From assembly GCF_000013365.1 (NCBI RefSeq), contig NC_007778.1, forward strand, positions 806,001 through 870,000: 64,000 nt of DNA, written 5' to 3'. The notes under the pieces were generated by a model. That model searched no databases. It saw only the letters and a program-made list of their open reading frames with translations, and had not been told where the DNA came from. Made by a program: the position numbers and the translations under genes. Within the stretch, counting starts at the first letter, position 1, and each line of letters opens with the position of its first letter. The stretch is from Rhodopseudomonas palustris HaA2 (lineage in GTDB: Bacteria > Pseudomonadota > Alphaproteobacteria > Rhizobiales > Xanthobacteraceae). This document shows, piece by piece, positions 48,506 to 57,163 of this stretch.

Positions 48506-50185
48506 ATGGCCACCGTCACCAGTTCGACTTCCGCCTCGGCGACGGCCGCGCTCGCGACCACGACGTCCGGCACCACGACCACGACGAGCGTCGATTGGGA
48601 TGCGTTGATCGAAGCGCAGGTGGCGACCAAGACCGCCGCCGCCGACACCATCGAGACCAGCATCACGGCCAACGAAGCCAAGATCTCGGCCTACCAAAAT
48701 CTGCAGACGCTGCTCGACACGCTCGTGACCAGCACCACCTCGCTGTCGAAGTCGATCGTCAACTCGCTGTCCGACAGCACCTTCGGCGCCCGCGCGGCCA
48801 CGATCACCTCGAGCGGCGACGTCAGCGCCAGCTCCGCGGTGTCGATGTCGATCAGCAACGGCGCCGCCACCGGCGACCATACGCTCACGGTCGAGCAGAT
48901 CGCCACCGCGCACCGCGTGATCGGAACCAGCGTCGCGGACAAATCCGCGGATATGGGCCTGACCGGCGTGTTCTCGCTCGGCCTGGCCGGCGGCACCAGC
49001 GTCGACGTCTCGATCACCAGCGGCATGTCGATGGAAGACATCGCCGACACCATCAATGCGCAGAGCGACAGCACCAACGTCCAGGCCTCGATCATCCAGA
49101 TCTCGAGCACCGAATACGCGCTGACGCTGACCGCGCTGAACGACAACGCCGAGATCACCACCAGCGTCGTCTCCGGCGACGACGTGCTGACGACGCTCGG
49201 CGTCACCGATTCCGCCGGCGACTTCACCGACGTGCTGCAGGAGCCGCAGCCGGCGCTGTTCACGGTCGACGGCATCTCGCTGACCCGCGACACCAACGAC
49301 ATCACCGACGTGCTGAGCGGCGTGACCTTCAGCCTGCTGCAGGCGACGCCGGACGGCTCGACCATCAATCTCAGCATCGACGTCGACGCCGACCAGATCG
49401 CGGCCGCGCTGGAGGAGTTCGTCACCGCCTACAACGCCGTCCGCGAGGAGGTCACCGCGCAGCAGACGCTGACCTCGGACGGGACCGCGGATTCCAGCGC
49501 CGTGCTGTTCGGCGACGGCACCATGCGCAGCATCATGACGCAGATCGAACAGGCGATGAACTCCACCGTCGGCGGACTGTCGATGACCGACCTCGGGCTG
49601 TCGTTCACCGACACCAATACGCTCGAGTTCGACACCAGCGTGCTGTCGGCCACGCTGACCGAAGACCTCTCGGGCGTGATCGCTCTGCTGGCGTCGAAGA
49701 CGACGGCGTCGTCGAGCTCGCTCTCGGTGGTCAATACCAACTCGTCGCCGCCGTCGTCCTTCGTGCTCGACATCGCGGTCGACGATTCCGGCGCCCTGAC
49801 GGTGTCGGTCGGCGGCGACAGCTCGCTGTTCACCGTCAGCGGCAACACCATCATCGGCGCCTCCGGCACGGTGTATTCCGGCATGGCCTTCACCTATTCG
49901 GGCTCCAGCTCGGCGTCGATCACCGTGACCTCGACCTCCGGCATCGCGGCGCAGATCAACAACATCGCCGACCTCGCCTCCGACACCAGCACGGGGTCGC
50001 TGCAGGATCTGGTCACCAGCCTGCAATCGCAGGACGACCGGATGGAGCAGCAGATCAACGACATCAACGAGCGGGCCGAAATCTACCGCGCGATGCTGGT
50101 CAGCCAATACGCCAAATACCAGAGCGCGATCTCCACGGCGGACACCACGCTCGACTATCTCTCCGCTCTCCTCAACGACGAGTAA
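48506..50185 (+). CDS. fliD: Flagellar filament cap protein FliD
   Basis: The 559-residue HAP2 protein caps the filament and helps insertion of flagellin. N-terminal coiled region (VDWDALIEAQVATKTAAADTIETSITANEAKISAYQNLQTLLDTL) and C-terminal coiled region (TSLQSQDDRMEQQINDINERAEIYRAMLVSQYAKYQSAISTA) flank Ser/Thr/Asp-rich domains with many Val-Thr-Ser repeats. It is cysteine-free. It follows flagellin by 67 bases with a hairpin between, and fliS starts 6 bases after it. Confidence 0.93.
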   Translation: MATVTSSTSASATAALATTTSGTTTTTSVDWDALIEAQVATKTAAADTIETSITANEAKISAYQNLQTLLDTLVTSTTSLSKSIVNSLSDSTFGARAATITSSGDVSASSAVSMSISNGAATGDHTLTVEQIATAHRVIGTSVADKSADMGLTGVFSLGLAGGTSVDVSITSGMSMEDIADTINAQSDSTNVQASIIQISSTEYALTLTALNDNAEITTSVVSGDDVLTTLGVTDSAGDFTDVLQEPQPALFTVDGISLTRDTNDITDVLSGVTFSLLQATPDGSTINLSIDVDADQIAAALEEFVTAYNAVREEVTAQQTLTSDGTADSSAVLFGDGTMRSIMTQIEQAMNSTVGGLSMTDLGLSFTDTNTLEFDTSVLSATLTEDLSGVIALLASKTTASSSSLSVVNTNSSPPSSFVLDIAVDDSGALTVSVGGDSSLFTVSGNTIIGASGTVYSGMAFTYSGSSSASITVTSTSGIAAQINNIADLASDTSTGSLQDLVTSLQSQDDRMEQQINDINERAEIYRAMLVSQYAKYQSAISTADTTLDYLSALLNDE

Positions 50186-50191
50186 CCGATC

Positions 50192-50587
50192 ATGCAGAAC
50201 CACGCCCGCCTTCACGCGGCTCAGGCCTATCGCAGCGCCGCCGTCGCCGTTCCGCCGCTGCGCGCGGTGGCGATGCTGCTCGACGGCGCCATCAAGGCGC
50301 TGCAGAGTTCGATCGCCGCCACCGAGCAGAAGCGGTTCGAGGAAAGCCACACGCAGATGATCCGCGCGACGGCGATCCTGCGCGGCCTGAGCCACCATCT
50401 GAATTTCGACAAGGGCGGTGCGGTCGCCGAGGGGCTGCACCAGACCTATCACAGCCTGATCATGGCCTGCCTGCGGTCCTATGGCCGGCCGAATTCGGCG
50501 GACTGCTACAAGCGCATCATCGGCAGCCTGATGGAGTTGCGGAACGCCTGGGCCTATGTCGCCCTCGAGGCCGCGAAGGCGGGCTGA
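50192..50587 (+). CDS. fliS: Flagellin secretion chaperone FliS
   Basis: The 131-residue protein has the FliS four-helix pattern: LHAAQAYRSAAV at the N-terminus, LRAVAMLLDGAIKALQSSIAATEQKRFEES, SHHLNFDKGG and ELRNAWAYV at the end. FliS binds the flagellin C-terminus and prevents early polymerisation in the cytoplasm. It follows fliD closely and completes the fliC-fliD-fliS unit. Confidence 0.92.
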   Translation: MQNHARLHAAQAYRSAAVAVPPLRAVAMLLDGAIKALQSSIAATEQKRFEESHTQMIRATAILRGLSHHLNFDKGGAVAEGLHQTYHSLIMACLRSYGRPNSADCYKRIIGSLMELRNAWAYVALEAAKAG

Positions 50588-50765
50588 CCCGCTCCGGACC
50601 CGCCGCTCCGCCCTCCGGCGCGCCCGCTTTCCGCGCATTTTGCGGTTGAAAAGCCGCGCTGCTGTTGCCTAACGGCCGTCCCTGCCTTACGAGCGATCGA
50701 CCCTCTGTCGCCGTCGCGCGCTCGCGTGCCGCCGCGACATCGGTCTTGGTCGGACGGTTTCCAGA

Positions 50766-51041
50766 ATGGACGTTGCCGAATTCAAGGATCTGCTCGATCG
50801 ACGCGGCGACGACCCGGCCGCGTGGCCGGCCGCCGAGCGTGATCAGGCCGATCTGCTGCTGAGCCATTCCGAACAGGCCCGTCAGGCGCTGGCCGAGGCG
50901 CGATTACTGCGCGCTGCGCTGCGCTCCGCCCCGGTGCGCGCGCCCGAAGGTCTGGTCGACCGGATCATGAGCAAGGTGCGCGACGCCGCACCCGCGCCGG
51001 AGCGCCGCGACGACGATCCAGACGCCAACAACAAGCGATAG
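50766..51041 (+). CDS. Short regulator-like hypothetical, of the type usually next to ECF sigma genes
   Basis: The 91-residue protein (MDVAEFKDLLDRRGDDPAAWPAAERDQ...) has an N-terminal D/R/W-rich helix pair and a basic C-terminal tail with no membrane segment. From general knowledge of Bradyrhizobiaceae genomes, a related small protein with a conserved D-RRGDD..WP motif often sits directly after an ECF sigma gene, so it could be its modulator. Here it is separated from the sigma gene by three flagellar genes. The role is inferred. Confidence 0.55.
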   Translation: MDVAEFKDLLDRRGDDPAAWPAAERDQADLLLSHSEQARQALAEARLLRAALRSAPVRAPEGLVDRIMSKVRDAAPAPERRDDDPDANNKR

Positions 51042-51070
51042 AGCTCTCGGGCGACCGCCACGGGCCGCAG

Positions 51071-51215
51071 CGCGCCCCCTCTCCCACTCTTGCGGGGGAG
51101 GGCTGGGGTGGGGGCGCGCCAAGCACTGAGTCCGTGTGACGCCGAGAGTCGGCTTCCCCCACCCGGATCGCTCGCGCGATCCGACCTCCCCCGCAGGCGG
51201 GAGAGGTTGCGCTGT
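51071..51215. repeat. Palindromic repeat, family A (copy 4)
   Basis: The element has CCCCCTCTCCCACTCTTGCGGGGGAGGG at its left end and CCTCCCCCGCAGGCGGGAGAGG at its right end, with inner palindrome ATCGCTCGCGCGAT. It matches the composite form seen between cobO and cobQ. Confidence 0.8.
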
Positions 51216-51412
51216 GCCGGTTGGCCGGATCCCGCACGCGCGATCGCGTAGCACGATCCATCGACCCGGACACATTGGCCGGAAGGCAAATTTTGCCTGG
51301 TTTTCCCGCGCCGACGCGGTTTCCTGGAAATTCAGAAAAGCGCTGTGGCACAGCCATAAGTGACGTCTCCATGCGGCGAGTGCGGGACGTTTTCGCCCGC
51401 CGCAAAATACTT

Positions 51413-51439
51413 CGCCTGAACGACCGGCAGCGCCCGTTT
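51413..51439 (+). promoter_or_regulatory. Candidate flgD promoter motif CGCCTGAA-N13-CCGTTT
   Basis: Second copy of the motif seen upstream of flagellin. CGCCTGAA at 51413-51420 and CCGTTT at 51434-51439, the latter exactly 90 bases before the flgD start. Confidence 0.45.
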
Positions 51440-51523
51440 CACTAGGGAACGGCTTCGAGACCCTCCCCTTCACGACAGGCAGTTCCGAGGCACAGCCCGC
51501 CCGGAATTCGCTGGAGCACGCCC

Positions 51524-52186
51524 ATGTCAGTTGCTGCAACAACGGCGACCACCACCACCGCCGCGACGGTCGCCTCGACCGCGTCGACCACGGCGAGCCT
51601 CACCTCCAACGAATTCATGACGCTGCTCATCACCGAGCTGCAGAACCAGAATCCGCTGGAGCCGACCAGCACGACCGACTTCGTCAATCAGCTCACGTCC
51701 TACGCCAACTACGAGCAGCAGCAGACGCTGAACGCCAATCTCACCACGCTGACGACGTCGCTCAACAGTTTGCTGACGCTGAATTCGTCGAACTACATCG
51801 GCCAGACCGTCACCGCCAAGGCCGACACCGGCACGCTGCAGGACGGTCAGATCGCGTTCGGCTACTCGCTGGATTCGGCGGCGTCCAGCGTCACGCTCAC
51901 CGTCAAGGACTCGTCCGGCAACGCAGTGTGGAGCGGCAGCGGCACGACGACGTCGGGCACCAACTCCTTCACCTGGGACGGCAAGACCACCGACGGCACG
52001 CAGCTCTCGGACGGCGGTCAGTACACGCTCGAAGTCTCCGCGACCGATTCCACCGGCCAGTCGGTCTACGGCTACACCACCGTCACCGGCAAGGTGACGG
52101 GCGTCGACAATTCCACCGGCTCGCCGAGGCTCAACATCGGCAACACCTCGGTCAGTACCGACAACGTCATCGGCGTCACCGCCTGA
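51524..52186 (+). CDS. flgD: Flagellar hook-capping protein FlgD
   Basis: The 220-residue protein has the FlgD N-terminal motif EFMTLLITELQNQNPLEPTSTTDFVNQL (about residues 30-57) and a C-terminal tudor/FlgD-Ig-like part with FTWDGKTTDG. It forms a scaffold at the growing hook tip for FlgE assembly. GGAG precedes its ATG, and the N-terminus is Thr/Ala rich. It starts a flgD-flgE-(two small genes)-flgK-flgL run. Confidence 0.93.
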   Translation: MSVAATTATTTTAATVASTASTTASLTSNEFMTLLITELQNQNPLEPTSTTDFVNQLTSYANYEQQQTLNANLTTLTTSLNSLLTLNSSNYIGQTVTAKADTGTLQDGQIAFGYSLDSAASSVTLTVKDSSGNAVWSGSGTTTSGTNSFTWDGKTTDGTQLSDGGQYTLEVSATDSTGQSVYGYTTVTGKVTGVDNSTGSPRLNIGNTSVSTDNVIGVTA

Positions 52187-52205
52187 ACCAGCCCGGAGTC
52201 ACAGC

Positions 52206-53471
52206 ATGAGTTTGTCAGGCGCACTTTCGTCCGCGATCTCCGCGTTGAACGCGCAGAGTTCGGCGCTGGCGATGATCTCCGACAACATCGCGAATTCGTC
52301 GACGGTCGGCTACAAGACCTCCTCGGCCTCGTTCGAGTCGCTGGTCACCAACACGTCGGGCGCGTCGTCCTACTCGTCCGGCGGCGTCACGGCGTCGGCG
52401 ACGTCGAACATCACCACGCAGGGCCTGCTGACCTCGACCACGACGGCGACCAACATCGCGATCCAGGGCAACGGCTTCTTTCCGGTGACGACGTCGCTCA
52501 CCGGCGGATCGACGCTCTACACCAGGAACGGCGCGTTCACGATCGATTCCGACGGTTATCTCGTCAACAACGGCGCCTATCTGCTCGGCTGGCGGACCGA
52601 CACCGACGGCAACGTCATCGGCACCGCCAGCGAAGGCAATCTGGTTCCGATCGACACCAGCGTCGCCAAGACCAGCAGCGGCGCGACCACCACGACGTCG
52701 TTCGCGGCGAATCTGCCGGCCGACGCCGCGGTCAACGACACCTTCACGACGTCGATGCCGCTGTATGATTCGCTCGGCACGTCGAGCACGATGCAGGTGA
52801 CGTGGACGAAGACCGCGGAGAACACCTGGAGCGCGAGCTTCGGCAAGCCGACGCTGGCGTCGGATTCGACCACGACGCTGGCGGCGGCGCCGACCGACAC
52901 GATCTCGGTCTCGTTCAACAGCGACGGTTCGCTGGCCAGCACCAGCCCGAGCCCGGCGACCGTCACGATCAGCGACTGGACCACCGGCGCCGCCAACAGC
53001 ACGATCACGCTCGACCTCGGCACGGTGGGCGGAAAAGACGGCCTGACGCAACTATCCTCGGACCTTTCGACGCCGGCCGTGACCATCGACAGCATCGAGT
53101 CCGACGGCCTTGCCTTCGGCAAGCTGAGCAGCGTCGCGGTCGGCGACGACGGCACCGTCAACGCCACCTACTCCAACGGCGAGACCATCGCGATCTACAA
53201 GATCCCGGTCGCGACCTTCACGGCGTCGGCCGAGCTGGAGGCGCAGAGCGGCGGGTTGTACGCGACCACCGCCGCGTCCGGCTCGGCGACGCTGCAGGAA
53301 TCCGGCGCCAACGGCGCCGGCACGATCTACGGCAGCGAGCTCGAATCCAGCACCACCGACACCAACGAACAATTCAGCAGCATGATCTCCGCGCAGCAGG
53401 CGTATTCGGCCGCGTCGCAGGTCATCACGGCGGTCAACAAGATGTTCGACACCCTGATCGCGGCGATCTGA
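52206..53471 (+). CDS. flgE: Flagellar hook protein FlgE
   Basis: The 421-residue hook subunit has the conserved rod/hook N-terminus (SLSGALSSAISALNAQSSALAMISDNIANSSTVGYKTSSASF), the motif AIQGNGFFPV, a hook middle region, and the C-terminus YSAASQVITAVNKMFDTLI that packs in the D0 core. It is low in Cys and rich in Ser/Thr/Asp. It starts 19 bases after flgD. Confidence 0.94.
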   Translation: MSLSGALSSAISALNAQSSALAMISDNIANSSTVGYKTSSASFESLVTNTSGASSYSSGGVTASATSNITTQGLLTSTTTATNIAIQGNGFFPVTTSLTGGSTLYTRNGAFTIDSDGYLVNNGAYLLGWRTDTDGNVIGTASEGNLVPIDTSVAKTSSGATTTTSFAANLPADAAVNDTFTTSMPLYDSLGTSSTMQVTWTKTAENTWSASFGKPTLASDSTTTLAAAPTDTISVSFNSDGSLASTSPSPATVTISDWTTGAANSTITLDLGTVGGKDGLTQLSSDLSTPAVTIDSIESDGLAFGKLSSVAVGDDGTVNATYSNGETIAIYKIPVATFTASAELEAQSGGLYATTAASGSATLQESGANGAGTIYGSELESSTTDTNEQFSSMISAQQAYSAASQVITAVNKMFDTLIAAI

Positions 53472-53475
53472 TCCG

Positions 53476-53730
53476 ATGACCGATCGCGACAAAGACGACG
53501 AATTGTTCGTGCGGCTGGATCGCCTGGTCACCGCGGCGCGAATCCTGCGCGGCGCCGAGCGGCGCCTGATCCTGAGCCTCGAGAGCGACATCCGTCGGGT
53601 CCGCGCCGGGTTGAGCGGCCGCTGCGAGGAACTGGCGCATGAACTGAGAACGCTGAATACGCGCAGCCGGGCCGCATCGGCCTACGGCCGCACCGCTTCG
53701 ATGGGGCGCGGCGCGCCGCAACGCAACTGA
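53476..53730 (+). CDS. Small protein in flagellar operon, unknown
   Basis: The 84-residue protein is charged and largely helical (DRLVTAARILRGAERRLILSLESDIRRVRAGLSGRCEELAHELRTL), 4 bases after flgE and 20 bases before the next gene. Its place between flgE and flgK suggests an export or assembly chaperone, but I recognise no family. No signal or membrane segment. Confidence 0.65.
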   Translation: MTDRDKDDELFVRLDRLVTAARILRGAERRLILSLESDIRRVRAGLSGRCEELAHELRTLNTRSRAASAYGRTASMGRGAPQRN

Positions 53731-53750
53731 ACGACGACGGAGTGAACGAC

Positions 53751-54209
53751 ATGATGACACCGAGCCCCCCGCTGCAGCCGGCGATCGTCCAGGACAGTCA
53801 CCGGATCGCCGATCTGGTCGAACTGATCGACCAGCTGATCGACGTGGTGACCGAAGAGAACATCGCGCTGGCGATGGGCCTGCCGGCGTCGCAGTCGCGC
53901 CACACCGCCCGCAAGCTCGAACTGTCCGAGCTGTTCGAACAATGGGTCAAGCAGGTCTCGATGAAGAACGTGCTGCTCAGCACGCCGGACCGCGCGCTGC
54001 AGATCAGGGTGCTGGATCGGATCGAGCGATTGCGGCTGGTGATGGACGAGAACATCGTCCGGCTGCGCGCGGCGATCGAGGCCAGCCAGCGGCGCATCGA
54101 TGCGGTGATGGCGGCGATCCGTCAGCAGATCGCCGGCAATTCGCCCTACGGGGCGAACGGCCGCATCAGCGGCCCGGCGGCCTCCGCGGCGCGGGGCGTT
54201 CGAATCTGA
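53751..54209 (+). CDS. Putative FlgN-like export chaperone
   Basis: The 152-residue helical protein has long amphipathic helices (HRIADLVELIDQLIDVVTEENIALAMG; RVLDRIERLRLVMDENIVRLRAAIEASQRRIDAVMAAI) like FlgN, which escorts FlgK and FlgL. Its position directly before flgK supports this. ATG at 53751 has GGAG 8 bases upstream; GTG at 53742 is an alternative. The family call is by architecture and position, not by clear motif. Confidence 0.6.
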   Translation: MMTPSPPLQPAIVQDSHRIADLVELIDQLIDVVTEENIALAMGLPASQSRHTARKLELSELFEQWVKQVSMKNVLLSTPDRALQIRVLDRIERLRLVMDENIVRLRAAIEASQRRIDAVMAAIRQQIAGNSPYGANGRISGPAASAARGVRI

Positions 54210-54231
54210 CCTGACCGCGGCGGAGGATTCC

Positions 54232-55998
54232 ATGTCACTCGACATCGCGCGCAGTATCGCCGTCGGCAGTCTGATGGCGAGTCAGGTCCAGATCAGCGTC
54301 GCGTCGTCGAACGTCTCGAACGCCGACACCACCGGCTACTCCGTCAAGACCGCGAACCAGGTCGCCACCACCAGCGGCGGCGCCGGCACCGGCGTGTCGA
54401 TCACCGGGATCACCAGCAGCGTCGACAAGCTGCTGATGAAGTCGGTGATCGCCGCGACCTCCGAACTCGGCGCCGCCGAGATCGACGACACCTATCTGGA
54501 TCGCCTGCAGGCGCTGTATGGCAGCACCTCGGGCGCCAACGACACCGGCACCTCGCTCGCCAATACGCTGGCGTCGCTGGAATCGGCGGTGACGTCGCTG
54601 GCCGGGACCCCCAGCAGCGCCTCGCTGCAGGCCAATGTCGTCAGCGCGCTGGACGATCTGGCGTCGCAATTGCGCGAGACGTCGAGCGGCATCCAGTCGC
54701 TGCGGGCGGACGCCGACGCCGAAATCGCGGCCGACGTCGACGAGGTCAACACCGCGCTGAAGACGATCGACGACCTCAACGATCAGATCAAGCAGGCGGC
54801 CGCCTCCGGCAATTCCACCGCCGACCTCGAGGATCAGCGCAACGTCGCGCTGCAGACCGTCGCCGGCAAGATGAACATCAGCTACTTCGTGTCGTCGTCC
54901 GGCGACATGCAGGTCTACACCTCGGGCGGGCAGGCGCTGGTCGACAGCAGCGCGCATCTGCTGAGTTTCACGGCTGCGTCCTCGGTCAAGGCGTCGTCGA
55001 CCTATGACGGCACTTCGTCCGGCCTCAGCGGCATCACCCTCAACGGCGTCGACGTCACCTCGCAGATCAGCTCCGGCGAAATCGGCGCGCTGTTCGACCT
55101 GCGCGACACCGAACTGCCGGCGGCGCAGGCGCAGCTCGACCAATTGGCCACGACGCTGGCCGACAGCCTGAATACCGCGAGCAATGCCGGCACCTCGCTG
55201 CCGCCGCCCGCGACGCTGACCGGCACCACCGCGGTGACGTCGTCGACGGCGCTGTCGGCGACCGGCATCGTCCGCATCGCGGTCGCCGACCAGTCGGGCA
55301 ATCTGGTGTCCTACGGCGATCTCGATCTGTCGAGCTACGCCACGGTCGGCGATCTGGTCGACGGCATCAACGCCATCTCGGGGCTCAGCGCCGCGATCGA
55401 TTCCAGCGGCAAGCTGGTGATCTCCGCGACCGGCAGCGGCAACGGCGTCGCGATCAACGAGATGACCGGCGCGGTCGGCGCCGACGGCGCCGGCCTGTCG
55501 GACTATTTCGGCCTCAACGATCTGGTCACCGGCACCGGGGCGTCGAACTTCGCGGTGCGCAGCGACATCCTGGCGAATTCCGGGCTGTTCCAGGTGACGA
55601 CGCTCGACGATTCCGCGACGCTGACGACGGGCAGCAAGGTGCTGACCGCGGGATCGAGCGACGTCGTCGACGGGCTGTATTCGGCGCTGACCGAGTCGCG
55701 CAGCTTCGGCGCATCCGGCGGGCTCGGCTCGACCACCGGATCGTTCGCCGATTACGCCGCCGACATCGTCTCCAACGTCGCCTCGAAGGCGACCTCGGCG
55801 GCCACCACCTACACCGCCAAGAGCACGACGCAATCCAGCCTCGCCAACGCGCTGACGTCGCAATCCGGCGTCAATCTCGACGAGGAGACCGCCAAGATCA
55901 GCTCGCTGCAGAATCAGTACACCGCGGCGTCGCAACTGATTCAGGTGATCAACGAGATGTTCTCGTCGCTGATGACCGCCGTGCAGAGCGTCGGCTGA
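54232..55998 (+). CDS. flgK: Hook-filament junction protein FlgK
   Basis: The 588-residue HAP1 has the N-terminal SLMASQVQISVASSNVSNADTTGYSVK helix pattern, DLEDQRNVALQTVAGKMNI in the middle and the C-terminal NLDEETAKISSLQNQYTAASQLIQVINEMFSSLM D0 helix. It joins hook and filament with FlgL. Start follows GGAGG. It is Ser/Ala/Thr/Asp-rich like the other proteins of this cluster. Confidence 0.93.
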   Translation: MSLDIARSIAVGSLMASQVQISVASSNVSNADTTGYSVKTANQVATTSGGAGTGVSITGITSSVDKLLMKSVIAATSELGAAEIDDTYLDRLQALYGSTSGANDTGTSLANTLASLESAVTSLAGTPSSASLQANVVSALDDLASQLRETSSGIQSLRADADAEIAADVDEVNTALKTIDDLNDQIKQAAASGNSTADLEDQRNVALQTVAGKMNISYFVSSSGDMQVYTSGGQALVDSSAHLLSFTAASSVKASSTYDGTSSGLSGITLNGVDVTSQISSGEIGALFDLRDTELPAAQAQLDQLATTLADSLNTASNAGTSLPPPATLTGTTAVTSSTALSATGIVRIAVADQSGNLVSYGDLDLSSYATVGDLVDGINAISGLSAAIDSSGKLVISATGSGNGVAINEMTGAVGADGAGLSDYFGLNDLVTGTGASNFAVRSDILANSGLFQVTTLDDSATLTTGSKVLTAGSSDVVDGLYSALTESRSFGASGGLGSTTGSFADYAADIVSNVASKATSAATTYTAKSTTQSSLANALTSQSGVNLDEETAKISSLQNQYTAASQLIQVINEMFSSLMTAVQSVG

Positions 55999-56012
55999 CG
56001 GGAGCGCATCCG

Positions 56013-56924
56013 ATGTTGACCCGCGTCGCCACTTTCGCCAACACCGACCAGATGGTCGCGGCCGCCTTGCGGACGCAGAGCACGATGGCCAATCAGCAGA
56101 TCCAGGAGGCGTCCGGGCTGGTGTCGTCGGATTTCGGCGGGCTCGGATCGAGTTCGCAGCAGGTGCTGAACCTGCAGGTCTCGGTGACGCGGTCGCAGTC
56201 CTATATCGACGCCGCGACGCTCGCCAACGGCAAGGTCGAGGTGATGTACTCGGCGGTGAATTCGATCGCCGATTTGATCACCGAATTCCGCACGCTGCTG
56301 ACCAGCGCCAGCAACGTCGCCAGCACCGATGCCGCCAGCGTGACGCAATCGGCCCAGAGCATGTTGGAGCAGATGGCCTCGCTGCTGAACACGCAGTACA
56401 ATTCCGGCTATCTGTTCGCCGGGTCGGACACCAAGACCGCGCCGGTCGACGTCTCGTCCTCGGTCTACGCCGCCGCGACCTCGCCGTCCTCGGCGGACAC
56501 CAGCTACTATCAGGGCAACGACGATCTCGCCTCGGTGCGCGTCTCCGACAGCCAGACCGTGTCCTACGGCGTCACCGCCGACAGCGCCGCGTTCGAGCAG
56601 GTGATGCGGGCGATGAATCTGGTGGCCAACAATTCGCCGCTGTCGACCGAGACGCTGAACGAGGCGCTCGATCTCGCCGTCGGCGCGATCGACAGCATCG
56701 GCGTGATCCAGACCAAGCTGTCGAACGCGGCGTCGTCGATCGCCAAGGCGAGCTCGTATCAGAGCGAGTATCAATCCTACGCCGAGACGCTCGGCAGCGA
56801 TCTCACCGGCGTCGACGTCGCCGCGGTCACCGCCAAGCTGTCGACCTACGAGGCGCAACTGACGGCCTCCTACTCGGCCATCGCCAAGGTGCAAGGTCTC
56901 AACCTGGCGAGCTATTTGGCCTAG
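56013..56924 (+). CDS. flgL: Hook-filament junction protein FlgL
   Basis: The 303-residue HAP3 protein resembles a truncated flagellin, with N-terminal TMANQQIQEASGLVSSDFGGLGSSSQQVLNLQVSVTRSQSYI and C-terminal STYEAQLTASYSAIAKVQGLNLASYLA. It starts 14 bases after flgK. The stop codon TAG coincides with the beginning of a family B repeat. Confidence 0.9.
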   Translation: MLTRVATFANTDQMVAAALRTQSTMANQQIQEASGLVSSDFGGLGSSSQQVLNLQVSVTRSQSYIDAATLANGKVEVMYSAVNSIADLITEFRTLLTSASNVASTDAASVTQSAQSMLEQMASLLNTQYNSGYLFAGSDTKTAPVDVSSSVYAAATSPSSADTSYYQGNDDLASVRVSDSQTVSYGVTADSAAFEQVMRAMNLVANNSPLSTETLNEALDLAVGAIDSIGVIQTKLSNAASSIAKASSYQSEYQSYAETLGSDLTGVDVAAVTAKLSTYEAQLTASYSAIAKVQGLNLASYLA

Positions 56925-57124
56925 AGCGGTTCATCGCTTGATTGAAGCAACGCGGCATTCTCGCGTGCGGAGGCGTCATCCTGAGGTGCGAGCGCAGTGA
57001 GCCTCGAAGGATGCGGCCAAGGCGCTTGCGGCTCATCCTTCGAGGCCCGCCGCGCCGCTCATAGCGCGGCCCGGCGGGCACCTCAGGATGACGGCGGTGG
57101 CTCCATCAAAACCAGAGCTGCTCG
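56922..57124. repeat. Palindromic repeat, family B (copy 3) downstream of flgL
   Basis: The element starts at the flgL stop (TAGAGCGGTTCATCG) and ends ...GAGCTGCTC, with inner arms GTCATCCTGAGG / CCTCAGGATGAC. It is nearly identical to the 36819 copy except for a missing ~25-base hairpin and scattered changes. It likely also ends the flagellar transcript. Confidence 0.87.
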
Positions 57125-57163
57125 AGCAGGCGCTCGCCGAGCCGACGCGCGCAACCGCCCGGC

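Larger units (their letters stand above)
51042..51523. other. 482-base gene-free region with repeat and flgD upstream zone
   Basis: The first part (51071-51215) is a family A palindromic repeat. The second part has a small perfect palindrome AGGCAAA / TTTGCCT at 51284-51298 and the candidate promoter motif at 51413-51439 for the flgD operon. No gene is supported here. Confidence 0.6.

Noticed and set aside
48311-50638. 775-codon minus-strand frame across fliD
   Set aside because: Antisense shadow of flagellin/FliD coding; low-complexity Arg/Gly/Asp composition and no ribosome-binding site.
51284-51298. Small perfect palindrome AGGCAAA / TTTGCCT as regulator site
   Set aside because: Single occurrence, no neighbour regulator, could be chance.
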